Source of the DNA: Pseudonocardia sp. CNS-004
GTDB taxonomy: Bacteria; Actinomycetota; Actinomycetes; Mycobacteriales; Pseudonocardiaceae
Direction: 5' to 3'
Assembly (NCBI GenBank): GCA_001942185.1
Contig: MKJV01000069.1
Coordinates: 62,001 to 126,000 of the forward strand
Length of the DNA stretch: 64,000 bases
Shown here: positions 26,534 to 35,896 of the stretch, in pieces
Layout: every line of letters starts with the position of its first letter
Numbering within the stretch: position 1 is the stretch's first letter
Notes under the pieces: generated by a model
What the model was told of the DNA's origin: nothing
The model's database searches: none
Seen by the model: the letters and a program-made list of their open reading frames with translations, nothing else
Position numbers and translations under genes: made by a program

Positions 26534-27199
26534 GTGGCGGAGCAGCTGAGCAACAAGACCGACCAGGTGTACGCCTTGCTCGAGGAGATGATCACGTTCC
26601 AGGACCTCGCTCCGGGCGATGCCGTGTCGGAGTCGCAGCTCATGACGCGGACGGGCTTCGGCCGCACCCCGGTGCGCGAGGCGCTGCAGCGGCTCGCGCG
26701 GGAACGCATGGTCGAGATCCACCCGCACCGCGGGGTCTTCGTCGCGCCGGTGTCGGTGGAAGCGCACTTCCGGCTGCTCGAGCTGCGCCGGGGCCTGGAG
26801 GAGATGGCCGTCCGGTTCGCCACCTTCCGCGCGCAGACCCGCCAGAAGGAGCAGATGCTGGCACTGGCCGCGGAGCTCGACGCGTTCGGCGGGACGGACG
26901 TCCGGGCCTTCGGTGCGCTCCTCAAGCGGTCGCACGCCGCGATCGTCGAGGCGGCCCACAACGAGTACCTGCAGCTCGCCATGGCACCGCTGCAGGCGCT
27001 CTCCCGCCGGTTCTGGTTCGCCCACCTGCCCGACGTCGCCGAGCACCTGCGGATCGCCGCCGACCGGCACGCCGGGATCCTCCGCCCGGTCGCCCACGGC
27101 GACGCGGCGGCAGCGGTCGACGCCGCCCTGGCCCTGAACGACTACCTGACCGACCTCACCTACGCCGCACTCGGGAGGCCCGGCCCCGGACCGAGCTGA
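26534..27199 (+). CDS. GntR-family regulator, FCD type
   Basis: This intact regulator is 221 residues from GTG 26534, chosen for the good GGGAGG site 7 bases upstream; in-frame ATGs at 26504 and 26465 are alternatives. The DNA-binding part is QVYALLEEMITFQDLAPGDAV followed by GFGRTPVREALQRLARERMVEI. The C-terminal FCD domain is helical and ends with the metal/ligand-type sequence DRHAGILRPVAHGD. It is divergent from the IlvD/Edd dehydratase, its likely target. Confidence 0.85.
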   Translation: MAEQLSNKTDQVYALLEEMITFQDLAPGDAVSESQLMTRTGFGRTPVREALQRLARERMVEIHPHRGVFVAPVSVEAHFRLLELRRGLEEMAVRFATFRAQTRQKEQMLALAAELDAFGGTDVRAFGALLKRSHAAIVEAAHNEYLQLAMAPLQALSRRFWFAHLPDVAEHLRIAADRHAGILRPVAHGDAAAAVDAALALNDYLTDLTYAALGRPGPGPS

Positions 27200-27215
27200 T
27201 CCGCGGACGACCTGC

Positions 27216-28066
27216 TCAGACGGGAACCCCACCGATCGCGGCGAGCCGCAGCCTGGTCTCGTCGGCGCTGCCCGGCGCCGCGGTCATGATCACGATCTTG
27301 AGCTCGGAGTCGCCGTCGCCCAGCACGTCGCAGTCCACCTCGACCGGCCCCACCGACGGGTGCGCGATCGTCTTGTGGTCCTCCCGGTGGGCCGCCACCG
27401 CGCCGGCCGCCCACAGCCCGGCGAACCGTTCGTTGCCCGCTCGCAGGGAGCGGATCAGCTCGGCGAGCCGCGTGTCGTGCGGGAAACGGCCGGTGGCGCG
27501 ACGCAGGTCGGACACGACGGCGGCGTCGGTGGCGGCGCTGCCCTGCTCGGTCACGGGCCACCGCGCGAGGTGGGCGGGGCCGCCGTCGACGGGGAACCTG
27601 TCGCGGGCGAAGTTGCGCAGCTGCCGCGGCGACGACGAGGGATCGCCCAGCAGCGCGGCCCAGCTGCGGTTCCACCAGACCAGCTGCCAGTCCGCCGCGA
27701 ACACGGCGGCGACGTCCCCGAGCCGGGTGAGCACGCGGTGGACGCCGGGCGGGATGTGATCGGAGATCAGGCCGTCGGCCGGAGGGACGAGGTGAGCCAG
27801 CCGGTACAGGTGGTCGCGCTCCGCGGTGGTCAGCTGCAGGGCACGCGCGAGCGAGGCCACCACCTGGGCCGATGGTGTCCTGGCCCGCCCCTGCTCCAGA
27901 CGCACGACGTAGTCGACCGACACGCCTGCGAGGTCGGCGAGCTCCTCGCGGCGCAGCCGACCGCGCGACGGGCCCGGCCCACCCGCAGCGCCGCCGCCGA
28001 CGGGGGAAGCCGCTCCCGCCAGGTGCGGATCATCGCACCGAGCCCGGCATCGGACGACCTGGTCAT
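27216..28066 (-). CDS. XRE-family regulator with MmyB-like ligand domain (frameshifted)
   Basis: The N-terminal helix-turn-helix (LRREELADLAGVSVDYVVRLEQGRARTPSAQVV) is followed by a domain with WQLVWWNRSWAALLGDP and the RNFARDRF segment, the MmyB-like ligand-binding fold common in actinobacterial XRE regulators. The first 30 residues lie in another frame; one base is probably missing near 27970, giving about 283 residues. ATG 28066 is chosen; ATG 28078 in the same frame is possible. It is divergent from the SDR gene at 28180, the usual arrangement for this regulator-SDR pair. Confidence 0.82.
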
Positions 28067-28179
28067 GAGGTCCACCATCCCGCATCGTCGGGCGCCGCTG
28101 CGATGTCGATGGTGGTACTGGTGTTCCTACCGTCGAGGCGTCCCTGGCCGGGCCACCGGGGCGGACGAACACTGGCCGC

Positions 28180-28878
28180 ATGACCATCACGTTCATCACC
28201 GGCGCGAACAAGGGGCTCGGGCGCGAGACCGCCCGCCGCCTCGCCGAACTCGGCCACACCGTGCTCGTCGGGGCCCGCGACGCCGAACGGGGCGCGGAGG
28301 CCGCCGCCGCGGTCGGCGCGCGGTTCGTCCACATCGACGTCACCGACGACGCGTCCGTCGCCGCCGCCGCCGCGGACGTCGCCGAACACGAGGGCCGCAT
28401 CGACGTCCTGGTCAACAACGCCGGCGTCCACGGCCCCGCGGGCGATCCCAGCACGCTGAGCGGGCCCGACACCCACGGTGTCTTCGACGTCAACGTCGCC
28501 GGTGTGGTGCGGACGACCACCGCGTTCCTGCCGCTGCTGCGCCGATCGACCGACCCGGTGATCGTCAACGTCAGCAGCGGGATGGGGTCACTCGCCCACA
28601 CCCACGACCCGTCACGCCCCGAGTCGAAGGTCGTCGCACCGCTCTACACGGCCTCGAAGGCCGCGCTCACGATGCTGACCACCCAGTACGCCAAGGCGTT
28701 GCCCGGCATCCGCGTCAACGCCGCCGACCCCGGCTACACGGCCACCGACCTCAACGGCCACAGCGGCCCCCAGACCGTCACCGAGGGCACCGACGCCATC
28801 GTCGCGCTCGCCACCGAGGGCCCGGGGGCCGGCAGCGGACGCTTCGTCGACCGCACCGGTGAGATCGCCTGGTCCTGA
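28180..28878 (+). CDS. Short-chain dehydrogenase/reductase
   Basis: This is an intact 232-residue SDR. The N-terminal TGANKGLGRETARRLAELG binds NAD(P), followed by GARD (position favouring NADP), HIDVTDD, VNNAGVHG, the catalytic-region NVSSGMGSL and YTASKAALTML with Tyr and Lys. The pattern resembles NADP-dependent carbonyl reductase-like SDRs. No strong ribosome site is visible before ATG 28180. It is probably controlled by the divergent XRE protein; the substrate is unknown. Confidence 0.86.
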   Translation: MTITFITGANKGLGRETARRLAELGHTVLVGARDAERGAEAAAAVGARFVHIDVTDDASVAAAAADVAEHEGRIDVLVNNAGVHGPAGDPSTLSGPDTHGVFDVNVAGVVRTTTAFLPLLRRSTDPVIVNVSSGMGSLAHTHDPSRPESKVVAPLYTASKAALTMLTTQYAKALPGIRVNAADPGYTATDLNGHSGPQTVTEGTDAIVALATEGPGAGSGRFVDRTGEIAWS

Positions 28879-28917
28879 GCGCCGACGGTCGGGACGTGGC
28901 CGCGCCGCCGCCGGTCG

Positions 28918-29481
28918 TCAGGCGGGCACGCTCGCGCGCTCCAACACCTGCATGAAGGCACGAGACCACTCGGGAAGGTCGGGCCACCCGCGGCAGGACA
29001 CCATGGCACCGTCGACGACGTCGGGCGCGTCGGCGAACGTGGCACCGGCTTGCTCCATGTCGGCCTTCAGCGGCGGGAACGCCGCTGTGGTGCGGCCGCG
29101 CAGCAGCCCCAGCGCAGCCGGCACCTGGGCGCCGTGGCAGATCGTGCCGACCGGGAGCCCCTGCTCGAAGAAGTAGGTGACGATGCGCGCCACGTCGGGG
29201 TCCGTGCGGATGTACTCCGGGGCCCGCCCGCCCGGGATGACCAGCGCGTCGTAGTCCCCGGGGTTCACGTCCCCGAACACCACGTCCACGGGGAGCAGGT
29301 GGCCCGGCTTCTCGGTGTAGGCGTCGCAGTCGGGCTCGAAGTCGTGCACCACGAGCTTCACCGGGCGCGCCGTACGCGCGGCGACGACCGCCTCGTGGCC
29401 GCCCTCCCGCAGGCGGAACACCGGATACATCGAGTCGAGCTCCTCGGCCGCATCGCCCGTCAGGACCAGCACCCGTGCCAT
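28918..29481 (-). CDS. DJ-1/PfpI family protein
   Basis: This intact 187-residue protein starts from ATG 29481, with GGAGGAG 8 bases upstream. ALVIPGGRAPEYIR precedes the nucleophile elbow VGTICHGAQVPAALG, with the reactive Cys followed by His, and the Glu of the fold is in the N-terminal region. Members include stress chaperones, deglycases, glyoxalases and proteases; the sequence VVFGDVNPGDYDALVIPGG is typical of the PfpI branch. No partner gene is evident. Its exact reaction cannot be told from sequence. Confidence 0.87.
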   Translation of the reverse strand: MARVLVLTGDAAEELDSMYPVFRLREGGHEAVVAARTARPVKLVVHDFEPDCDAYTEKPGHLLPVDVVFGDVNPGDYDALVIPGGRAPEYIRTDPDVARIVTYFFEQGLPVGTICHGAQVPAALGLLRGRTTAAFPPLKADMEQAGATFADAPDVVDGAMVSCRGWPDLPEWSRAFMQVLERASVPA

Positions 29482-29629
29482 TCCCCGCTCCTCCCCGCCG
29501 CGACGGAACCTGTCGCGTGACGGGCCCCACTGTATGGAGTGCCCGCCCGCCGCAACAGAGGCGCTGCGGAGCTCGAGAGGCGCCCGACCTGGAAGCCGCA
29601 CCGCCTCTCGGGGCGGCTCTGAGCCGATG

Positions 29630-30652
29630 TCACGTCCGCCGGGCGCGCCGACGCGCCCGGGCCGGGTCCGGCTCCGCTTCGGCCAGCCTGCGTGCCTCGG
29701 CGGCGCGCTCGAACGGCGTGTCGCCGCGCGGCCTGCGCTCGCCGAGCTCCGCGAACAGAGCGGCGACGGTCGCCGAGTCGTGGTGGCGCGCCAGCGCGGC
29801 CAGCGCCGGGTCGGTGCGGGCGAGGATCTCGCGGAACCGCAGCTCCGCGAGCGGCCCCAGCCGGTCGTAGATCTGCACGAACACCTGCTGCGCGCGGCCG
29901 CGCGGCCAGTCCGGCGGGAGCAGCTCGGCCGGCATGTCCGGGTCGGTCTCGGGGAAACGCCGCCAGTCGACGCGCAGGCGGGTGCGCAGGCGCAGCGCGT
30001 CGGCCGGGCCGATGCGCCCCGCCTCGACCTCCGCCAGCACCGGTTCGTACTGCTCGGCGAAGCCGCGGTAGTCCTTCGCGAGCGGTTCGAGGTCGAACGC
30101 CGCACGCGGGTTGCCCGCCGGTGAACCGCCCGGCACCTCGGTGCAGCGCAGCACGGTGGCCGTGCCGACGCCGAGGTCGTCGAGCACCGCGCGAGCGGCG
30201 CCGCCGCTGTCGTGCGGCGAGACCCAGACCCCGTCGTAGAGGGCGGCGAAGCGCAGCAGCCGGAGCCGGACGCGCAGCGCCGTGCGGACCTCGCGGTCCT
30301 GCTCGGGCACCGAGAACGCGACGACCGTCCAGCGGCCGTCCCAGTCCGGTGCCGACGCCCCGAAGGTCAGCATGCGGTGGGTGCGCTCGACGATGACCTC
30401 CGACGTGCGCGGCGGGATGCCGTACGCGGTGGTGCGGCCGCTGCGGGCGACGGTCAGCAGGCCGCGTGCCGTCAGGCGGCGCATGGCGGCACGGGCGCCG
30501 TCGGCGGTGATGCCGAACTCGTCGAGCAGCCGGACCAGCGCGGTCGAGGGGATGTGCTCGTCGCGCCAGTACCAGAAGTCGCCGAGCAGCGACGTGAGCA
30601 GGAGCTGGGGCTCCGCACCGCTCTGGGCGCGTGGGAGGTCGATCGGCGTCAT
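29630..30652 (-). CDS. PaaX-family transcriptional regulator
   Basis: This intact 340-residue protein is organised like PaaX: an N-terminal winged helix (LLTSLLGDFWYWRDEHIPSTALVRLLDEFGIT, then ARAAMRRLTARGLL and the wing RSGRTTAYGIPP), a central domain with WDGRWTVVAFSVPEQDREVR and LYDGVWVSP, and a long C-terminal helical domain. PaaX proteins repress phenylacetyl-CoA and related aryl-CoA pathways and are released by a CoA thioester. It is divergent from the eight-gene ABC/CoA operon starting at 30836, which is its likely target. This fits an operon that handles acyl-CoA intermediates. Two relatives lie at 59524 and 60548. Confidence 0.87.
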   Translation of the reverse strand: MTPIDLPRAQSGAEPQLLLTSLLGDFWYWRDEHIPSTALVRLLDEFGITADGARAAMRRLTARGLLTVARSGRTTAYGIPPRTSEVIVERTHRMLTFGASAPDWDGRWTVVAFSVPEQDREVRTALRVRLRLLRFAALYDGVWVSPHDSGGAARAVLDDLGVGTATVLRCTEVPGGSPAGNPRAAFDLEPLAKDYRGFAEQYEPVLAEVEAGRIGPADALRLRTRLRVDWRRFPETDPDMPAELLPPDWPRGRAQQVFVQIYDRLGPLAELRFREILARTDPALAALARHHDSATVAALFAELGERRPRGDTPFERAAEARRLAEAEPDPARARRRARRT

Positions 30653-30743
30653 CCCTGTCGTCCGTCCTGCCGTCGCTCGGGTCGACGCTCCAGCGTACGG
30701 GCGCGGGTGCAGCCTGCGACGCGAGCAGTGCCGGGAGCGACGG

Positions 30744-30795
30744 TTGACATTGACGACACTTTAGCCGACGCTCGTCCCTGCTTGCGACAGTCAAT
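30744..30795. promoter_or_regulatory. Divergent promoter region with spaced inverted repeat
   Basis: TTGACA (30744-30749) could be a -35 element facing the ABC operon. ATTGAC (30749-30754) and GTCAAT (30790-30795) form a 6-base inverted repeat 35 bases apart, and the second arm reads TTGAC on the minus strand facing paaX. The area is the AT-richest part of the gap. It is a candidate PaaX control region; the evidence is positional. Confidence 0.35.
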
Positions 30796-30835
30796 CTGCG
30801 CCGGCCCGGACAGACCCAATGCAGGGAGATCCGTC

Positions 30836-31774
30836 ATGCGCCACCCCGTCCGTGCGCCCCGCCGCCTGCGGCGCGGTGCGGTCGCCGCCGCGCTCGCCCC
30901 GCTCCTCGCCGTCGCCATCGCGGCATGTGGCGGCGAGCCGGCCGCGGCACCGAGCGCCGCACCGCCCGCCGGGGCGGTCCCCGAGCTCCACGCCGCGCTC
31001 CCCGACGAGATCAGGGAGGCGGGAGTCCTCCGCTTCGCGGGCGACTCGCACCCCCCGTACCGCACCGTCAACCCCGACGGCACGGTCACCGGGATCGACA
31101 AGGACTTCCAGGACGCGCTCGGGCGGGTGCTCGGCGTCCGCACCGAGACGGTGGTGGTGGACGGGCTGCCCGCCGCCCTGCAAGGCATGCTCGCGGGCCG
31201 GTACGACGCCTTCAACGGCCCGGTCAAGGCGACGGCCGAGCGCGAGCAGCAGTTCGACACGGTCACCTGGATGACGACCCGCTCCTCCTACATCGTGCCC
31301 ACGGGCTCGGCCGCGGCGATCAGCGCGCCCGAGGACCTCTGCGGGAAGCGGGTCGCGGTGACCACCGGGAGCATCACCGAGGACCAGCTGCGCAAGCTGT
31401 CGGAGTACTGCACGGCAACCGGCCGGCCCGTCGCCGAGTCGATCGCGCTGGCCGAGACCAACGACACCCTGCTCGCCGTCGAGTCCGGTCGCGCCGACGC
31501 CGCGGGCATGACGCAGGCGGCGGCCATCGATGTCACCACGCAGCAGCCGGACCGGTTCACCTACGTCACGCAGACCGAGGAACAGGGAGCCACCACCGAC
31601 AACCTCGCGCTGTTCGTGCCCAAGGACGGCGGGCTCGGCCCGGTGGTGCTGGACGCGTTCCGCGAGCTGTTCGCCGACGGCACCTACACCGAGATCATGC
31701 AGAAGTGGGACCTGACCGACGTCGTGGTCCCCGAACCCCTCCTCAACGCCGGCACGGCGGAGGGGGCGCGATGA
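30836..31774 (+). CDS. ABC transporter substrate-binding lipoprotein, amino-acid (family 3) type
   Basis: This intact 312-residue protein starts from ATG 30836 with AGGGAGA upstream. A twin-Arg-rich N-terminus and hydrophobic stretch end in the lipobox AIAAC, so it should be anchored outside the membrane. The mature part opens with VLRFAGDSHPPYRTVNPDGTVTGID and contains ALQGMLAGRYDAFNGPVKATAER, the typical two-lobed fold for polar amino acids, opines or related compounds. It begins an operon in which every following gene overlaps the previous one. The ligand is probably the compound that the downstream CoA-transferase and dehydratase-like proteins process. Confidence 0.88.
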   Translation: MRHPVRAPRRLRRGAVAAALAPLLAVAIAACGGEPAAAPSAAPPAGAVPELHAALPDEIREAGVLRFAGDSHPPYRTVNPDGTVTGIDKDFQDALGRVLGVRTETVVVDGLPAALQGMLAGRYDAFNGPVKATAEREQQFDTVTWMTTRSSYIVPTGSAAAISAPEDLCGKRVAVTTGSITEDQLRKLSEYCTATGRPVAESIALAETNDTLLAVESGRADAAGMTQAAAIDVTTQQPDRFTYVTQTEEQGATTDNLALFVPKDGGLGPVVLDAFRELFADGTYTEIMQKWDLTDVVVPEPLLNAGTAEGAR

Positions 31775-32690
31775 CACCGACGACGACCGTGCCGGCGGCA
31801 CCGGCGGCGACCGACGTCGACGACGTCGCCCGTGCGGGCCGCAGGTTCCGCCCGTGGCGATGGGTCACGGCGGCCGTGCTCGCGGTCCTCGCCGCCCAGC
31901 TGCTGGTGTTCCTCGTGGGCAACCGGCGGTTCGAGTGGGACGTCGTCGCGCAGTACCTGTTCGACCCGAGCGTGCTGGCCGGGGTCGGGACCACCGTCCT
32001 GCTGGCCGTCCTCGCGATCGTGATCGGCTCGCTGCTGGGCGGCTGCTCGCCGCGGCCCAGCTGTCGGACTTCGGACCGCTGCGCTGGGCCGCCACCGCCT
32101 ACCTCGGGGTGTTCCGCGGGATCCCGCCGCTGGTCCAGCTGATCTTCTGGTTCAACCTCGCCTACCTGCTGCCCCGCATCTCGATCGGCATCCCGTTCGG
32201 CCCGGCACTCGTGTCGTGGGACGCCAACGAGGTGATCACCCCGTTCACCGCGGCCGTCATCGGGCTCTCGCTGGTGGAGTCGGCCTACATGGCCGAGATC
32301 ATCCGGGCCGGGGTGCTCGGCGTGGACCTCGGCCAGCACGAGGCGGCGCGCGCGATGGGCTTCACGCCCGTGCAGACGTTCTTCCGCATCGTGCTGCCCC
32401 AGGCGATGCGGACGATCATCCCCCCGAGCGGCAGCCAGTTCATCAGCGTGCTCAAGGGCACGGCGCTGGTGAGCGTCATCGCCATGTCCGACCTGCTGCA
32501 CGCGGTGCAGGTGATCTACAACCGCACCTACCAGATCGTGCCGCTGCTGCTGGTCGCCTGCATCTGGTACCTGGTGCTCGTCACCCTCCTCACGGCCGGG
32601 CAGCGACGGCTGGAACAGCGCTTCGCCCGGGGGCACGAGCGGCACGTGGTCCCCGGCCGGGTGGCCCTCGGCGAGGAGGCCGCACGATGA
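31771..32690 (+). CDS. Amino-acid-type ABC transporter permease (frameshifted)
   Basis: ATG 31771 overlaps the binding-protein stop (ATGA). The first third holds a cytoplasmic N-terminus and one or two helices. One base is missing near 32042 (a lost G in [12 protein letters not shown]), after which [20 protein letters not shown] continues. The EAA loop is [29 protein letters not shown], diagnostic of the HisM/GlnP family. The restored length is about 306 residues with several membrane helices. It works with the ATPase encoded next. Confidence 0.87.
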
Positions 32691-33520
32691 CCGGCGACGT
32701 GCTGGCCACCCGCGACCCTGCAGCCGCCGCCACCGGGCAGGTGCCCGTGTTGCGCCTGCACGACGTCCGCAAGGTCTTCGCCGGCCACGCGGCGCTCGAC
32801 GGGGTGGGCCTCGAGGTGGCCGAGGGCGAGGTCGTGGTGGTCGTCGGCCCGTCCGGATCGGGCAAGTCGACGCTCGTGCGGTGCGTGCACCAGCTCGAAC
32901 ACATCGATGCGGGCGCCATGTACCTCGACGGGGAGCTGCTCGGCCACGAGCGCCACCGCGGCGGGCTGCGCCCGCTGAGCCCGCGCGGTGCCGCGGCCCA
33001 GCGGCGCCGGATCGGCATGGTGTTCCAGCAGTTCCACCTGTTCCCCCACTTCACCGCCCTGCGGAACGTGACGGAGGCCCCGGTGCGGGTGCACGGGCGT
33101 CGCCCCGCGGACGCCGAGGCCGAGGCCCTCGAGCTGCTCGACCGCGTCGGGCTGCGCGACCGGGCCCACCACTACCCGCGACAGCTCTCGGGTGGTCAGC
33201 AGCAGCGGGTCGCGATCGCCCGTGCGCTCGCCACGCGACCGCGGGTCCTGTTGTTCGACGAGCCCACCAGTGCGCTGGACCCCGAGCTCGTCGACGAGGT
33301 GCTGGCCGTCGTGCGCGGCCTCGCAGGCGACGGACTGACCATGGTCGTCGTCACCCACGAGATGGCGTTCGCCCGTGAGGTCGCCGACCGGTGCGTGTTC
33401 ATGGATGCCGGCCGGGTCGTGGAGACCGGTCCACCGGAGGAGTTCTTCGGCCGCCCCCGCAGCGAGCGGCTGCAGGCCTTCCTGTCCCGCCACACCGCAT
33501 CCGGAAGGAGCGATTCTTGA
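32687..33520 (+). CDS. Amino-acid-type ABC transporter ATP-binding protein
   Basis: This is an intact 277-residue ATPase. Walker A is GPSGSGKST, the Q loop is [13 protein letters not shown], the signature LSGGQQQR, Walker [16 protein letters not shown] and the switch His VVTHEM. This is the GlnQ/HisP subfamily. ATG 32687 overlaps the permease stop by 4 bases, and its stop overlaps the TTG start of the CapA-like gene. Confidence 0.92.
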   Translation: MTGDVLATRDPAAAATGQVPVLRLHDVRKVFAGHAALDGVGLEVAEGEVVVVVGPSGSGKSTLVRCVHQLEHIDAGAMYLDGELLGHERHRGGLRPLSPRGAAAQRRRIGMVFQQFHLFPHFTALRNVTEAPVRVHGRRPADAEAEALELLDRVGLRDRAHHYPRQLSGGQQQRVAIARALATRPRVLLFDEPTSALDPELVDEVLAVVRGLAGDGLTMVVVTHEMAFAREVADRCVFMDAGRVVETGPPEEFFGRPRSERLQAFLSRHTASGRSDS

Positions 33521-34664
33521 TCACCGTCGCTCGGTGGGAGACCTGATCCTCGACGAGCCGGATCCGGCCGGTTTCCTCGCCCCGGCCGCCGACCTGCTGC
33601 GCGCCGCGGACGTGGCGATCGGGCACGTCGAGGTCCCGCACACCACGGCGAGCACGGAGGCCAGCACCGACGTCCCGGCACCGCCCGCCGACCCGGCGGC
33701 GCTCCCGGCGATCGCCGACGCCGGCTTCGACATCGTCACCCTCGCCGGCAACCACATCGCCGATCTCGGACCGGTCGGCGTCCTCGACACGGTGGCGCAC
33801 TCCCGCGCGGCCGGGCTCGTGCCCACGGGCGCGGGCGCCGACCTCACGCAGGCGCGCACGCCCGCTGTCGTCGAGCGCGGCGGGCTGCGGGTCGGCGTGC
33901 TCTCCTACAACTGCGTGGGCCCCCGCGAGTCGTGGGCGACCTCCCGCAAACCGGGCTGCGCCTACGTGCACGTGCTGAGCCACTACGAGCTCGACGTCGC
34001 CGCCCCCGGCAGCCCGCCCAAGATCTACACGTTCGCCGACCCGGACTCGCTCGACGCGATGGCAGCCGACGTGGAAGAGCTGCGTGCCCGGGTCGATGTC
34101 GTGCTGGTGTCGCTGCACAAGGGCATCGGCCACACCCCGGCCGCGGTCGCGATGTACGAGAAGCCGGTGGCCCGCGCGGCGATCGACGCGGGCGCCGACG
34201 CCGTCTTCGGCCACCACGCGCACATCATGCGCGGCATCGAGGTGCACCGGGGCCGCCCGATCTTCCACGGGCTCGGCAACTTCGCCACCGTCACCCGCGC
34301 ACTCACTCCCGGCGAGGGCGCCGACAGCCCGGAGCGCGCGGCGTGGGCGGAACGCCGCAAGACGCTCTACGGCTTCGCCCCCGACCCGGGGATGCCCTAC
34401 TACCCGTTCCACCCGGAGAGCCGAAACACCGTCGTCGCGATCTGCCGCTTCGACGCCGACGGGCTCGTCGAGGCCGGCTTCGCGCCCTGCTGGATCGACG
34501 ACGCGGGCCGCCCCGTCCCCCTGCCCGAGGGCCCGGAGAACACCCGGGTCGCGGACTACGTCGAGCAGATCACCCGGACCGCCGGGCTGAACGGCGAGTT
34601 CGTCCGCCGCGGCGCCGAGGTCCTCGTCACCGGAGCCGGGCCCACGAAGGAGACCACCGCATGA
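33517..34664 (+). CDS. CapA-like metallophosphoesterase-fold protein (frameshifted near start)
   Basis: TTG 33517 (TTGA overlap, AAGGAGCG upstream) begins LITVA; one base is missing near 33530 and the frame continues [23 protein letters not shown]. The rest is the CapA/PGA-synthesis fold: GDLIL, VEVPHT (usually VNLE), [34 protein letters not shown] (usually HWG) and [26 protein letters not shown]. CapA proteins were first tied to poly-gamma-glutamate capsules, but many stand-alone members occur in catabolic operons with no capsule genes. Here it lies between an importer ATPase and a CoA-transferase, suggesting a role as hydrolase on the imported compound. Restored length is about 382 residues. 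Confidence 0.8.
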
Positions 34665-35896
34665 CCGACCAGCCCCTCGCCGGCCGCACCGTGATCGACC
34701 TGACCACCGCGCTCGCCGGCCCCTACGCCACCCTGCTGCTCGCGGGCCTCGGCGCCACGGTGATCAAGGTGGAGAAGCCGGAGGGCGGGGACGTCGCGCG
34801 CACGAACTCCCCCTACTACGGGCCGGGCGGGCTGGCCCTCGACCGCACCGACCCCGACGACATGAGCCTGTCGATGCTGGTGCGCGGCCGCGGCAAGCTG
34901 TCCGTGACGCTCAACCTCAAGGAACCGCGGGCCCGGTCCGTGTTCGCCGACCTCGTCCGCGACGCCGACGTCGTCGTCGAGAACTACTCCCCCGGCGTCA
35001 CGCAGCGCCTCGGCATCGACTACGCCGCGGTGCGAGAGATCAACCCGCGGATCGTCTACACCTCGATCAGCGGGTTCGGCGCCCAGGGCGGACCGGGCTC
35101 GGGTAAGGCGATGGACTCCATCGTGCAGGCCCTGTCCGGGGTCATGATGACCGCGGGCGAGCCCGGGGAGGGCCCGGTGCGCTTCGGGCTGCCGATCGGC
35201 GATCTGCTCGCCCCGCTGTTCGCCGTGATCGGCACCGTGTCCGCGCTGCTGCAGGCCGAGCAGACCGGCGAGGGGCAGCACGTCGACGTCTCCATGCTCG
35301 GCGCGCTCACCTCCCTGATGGCGTGCGAGCCCTTCGACGCGCTCGAGGCCGTCGGTCTCCCCCAGCGCACCGGGTCGATGGTGCCCAGGCTGGCCCCGTT
35401 CGGGATCCTGGAGGCGGCCGACGGGCACCTCGCGCTGTGCGCCCCCACCGACACGTTCGCCGCCGGTGTGTTCCGGGCGATCGGCCGGCCCGACCTCGGC
35501 GACGACGACCGCTTCCGCCAGCGCGATGCCCGCGTCCGGAACGCGGACGACCTGCACGCGCTCATCGGCGACTGGTGCCGGCACCGGACGGTCGAGGAGA
35601 TCGTGGCCGCCTTCACCGCCGAAGGGGTGCCCGCGGCGCCCGTGCGGGAGCCGGCCGAGGCGGTCCGTGACCCCCTCGTGCAGCAGCGCGAGGAGGTCGT
35701 CCCGCTCGTCCACCCGCGGCTCGGCGCGATCACCGACATCGTGGCCACCGGCGTGCCGATCCGGTTCTCGGCCGCGCGCGCCACGCTGGACCGCCCGGCA
35801 CCCGGGCTCGGGGAGCACAACGACCACGTCTACCGGGAACTGCTGGGCTACAGCCCCGAGGAGCTGGCGGAGCTGGCCGAGCAGGCCGTCATCTGA
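34661..35896 (+). CDS. CaiB/BaiF family III CoA-transferase
   Basis: This is an intact 411-residue protein. Motifs are VIDLTTALAGPYATLLLAGLGATVIKVEKPEGGD, GKAMDSIVQALSGVMMTAG, and the catalytic Asp in GLPIGDLLAPLFAVIG. The family transfers CoA between carboxylates without ATP. ATG 34661 overlaps the CapA stop (ATGA) and its stop overlaps the next start (TGATG). Directly upstream of two dehydratase-like genes, it is well placed to make the 2-hydroxyacyl-CoA (or related thioester) they would act on, as in the classic amino-acid fermentation pathways (e.g. HadA with HadBC). It is not a close copy of the other CoA-transferase at 11163. Confidence 0.89.
   Translation: MTDQPLAGRTVIDLTTALAGPYATLLLAGLGATVIKVEKPEGGDVARTNSPYYGPGGLALDRTDPDDMSLSMLVRGRGKLSVTLNLKEPRARSVFADLVRDADVVVENYSPGVTQRLGIDYAAVREINPRIVYTSISGFGAQGGPGSGKAMDSIVQALSGVMMTAGEPGEGPVRFGLPIGDLLAPLFAVIGTVSALLQAEQTGEGQHVDVSMLGALTSLMACEPFDALEAVGLPQRTGSMVPRLAPFGILEAADGHLALCAPTDTFAAGVFRAIGRPDLGDDDRFRQRDARVRNADDLHALIGDWCRHRTVEEIVAAFTAEGVPAAPVREPAEAVRDPLVQQREEVVPLVHPRLGAITDIVATGVPIRFSAARATLDRPAPGLGEHNDHVYRELLGYSPEELAELAEQAVI

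Noticed and set aside
34661..35896. Formyl-CoA:oxalate CoA-transferase (frc) partner of oxc
   Set aside because: The protein has general CaiB/BaiF motifs but lies 27 kb from oxc in a different operon next to dehydratase-like genes.
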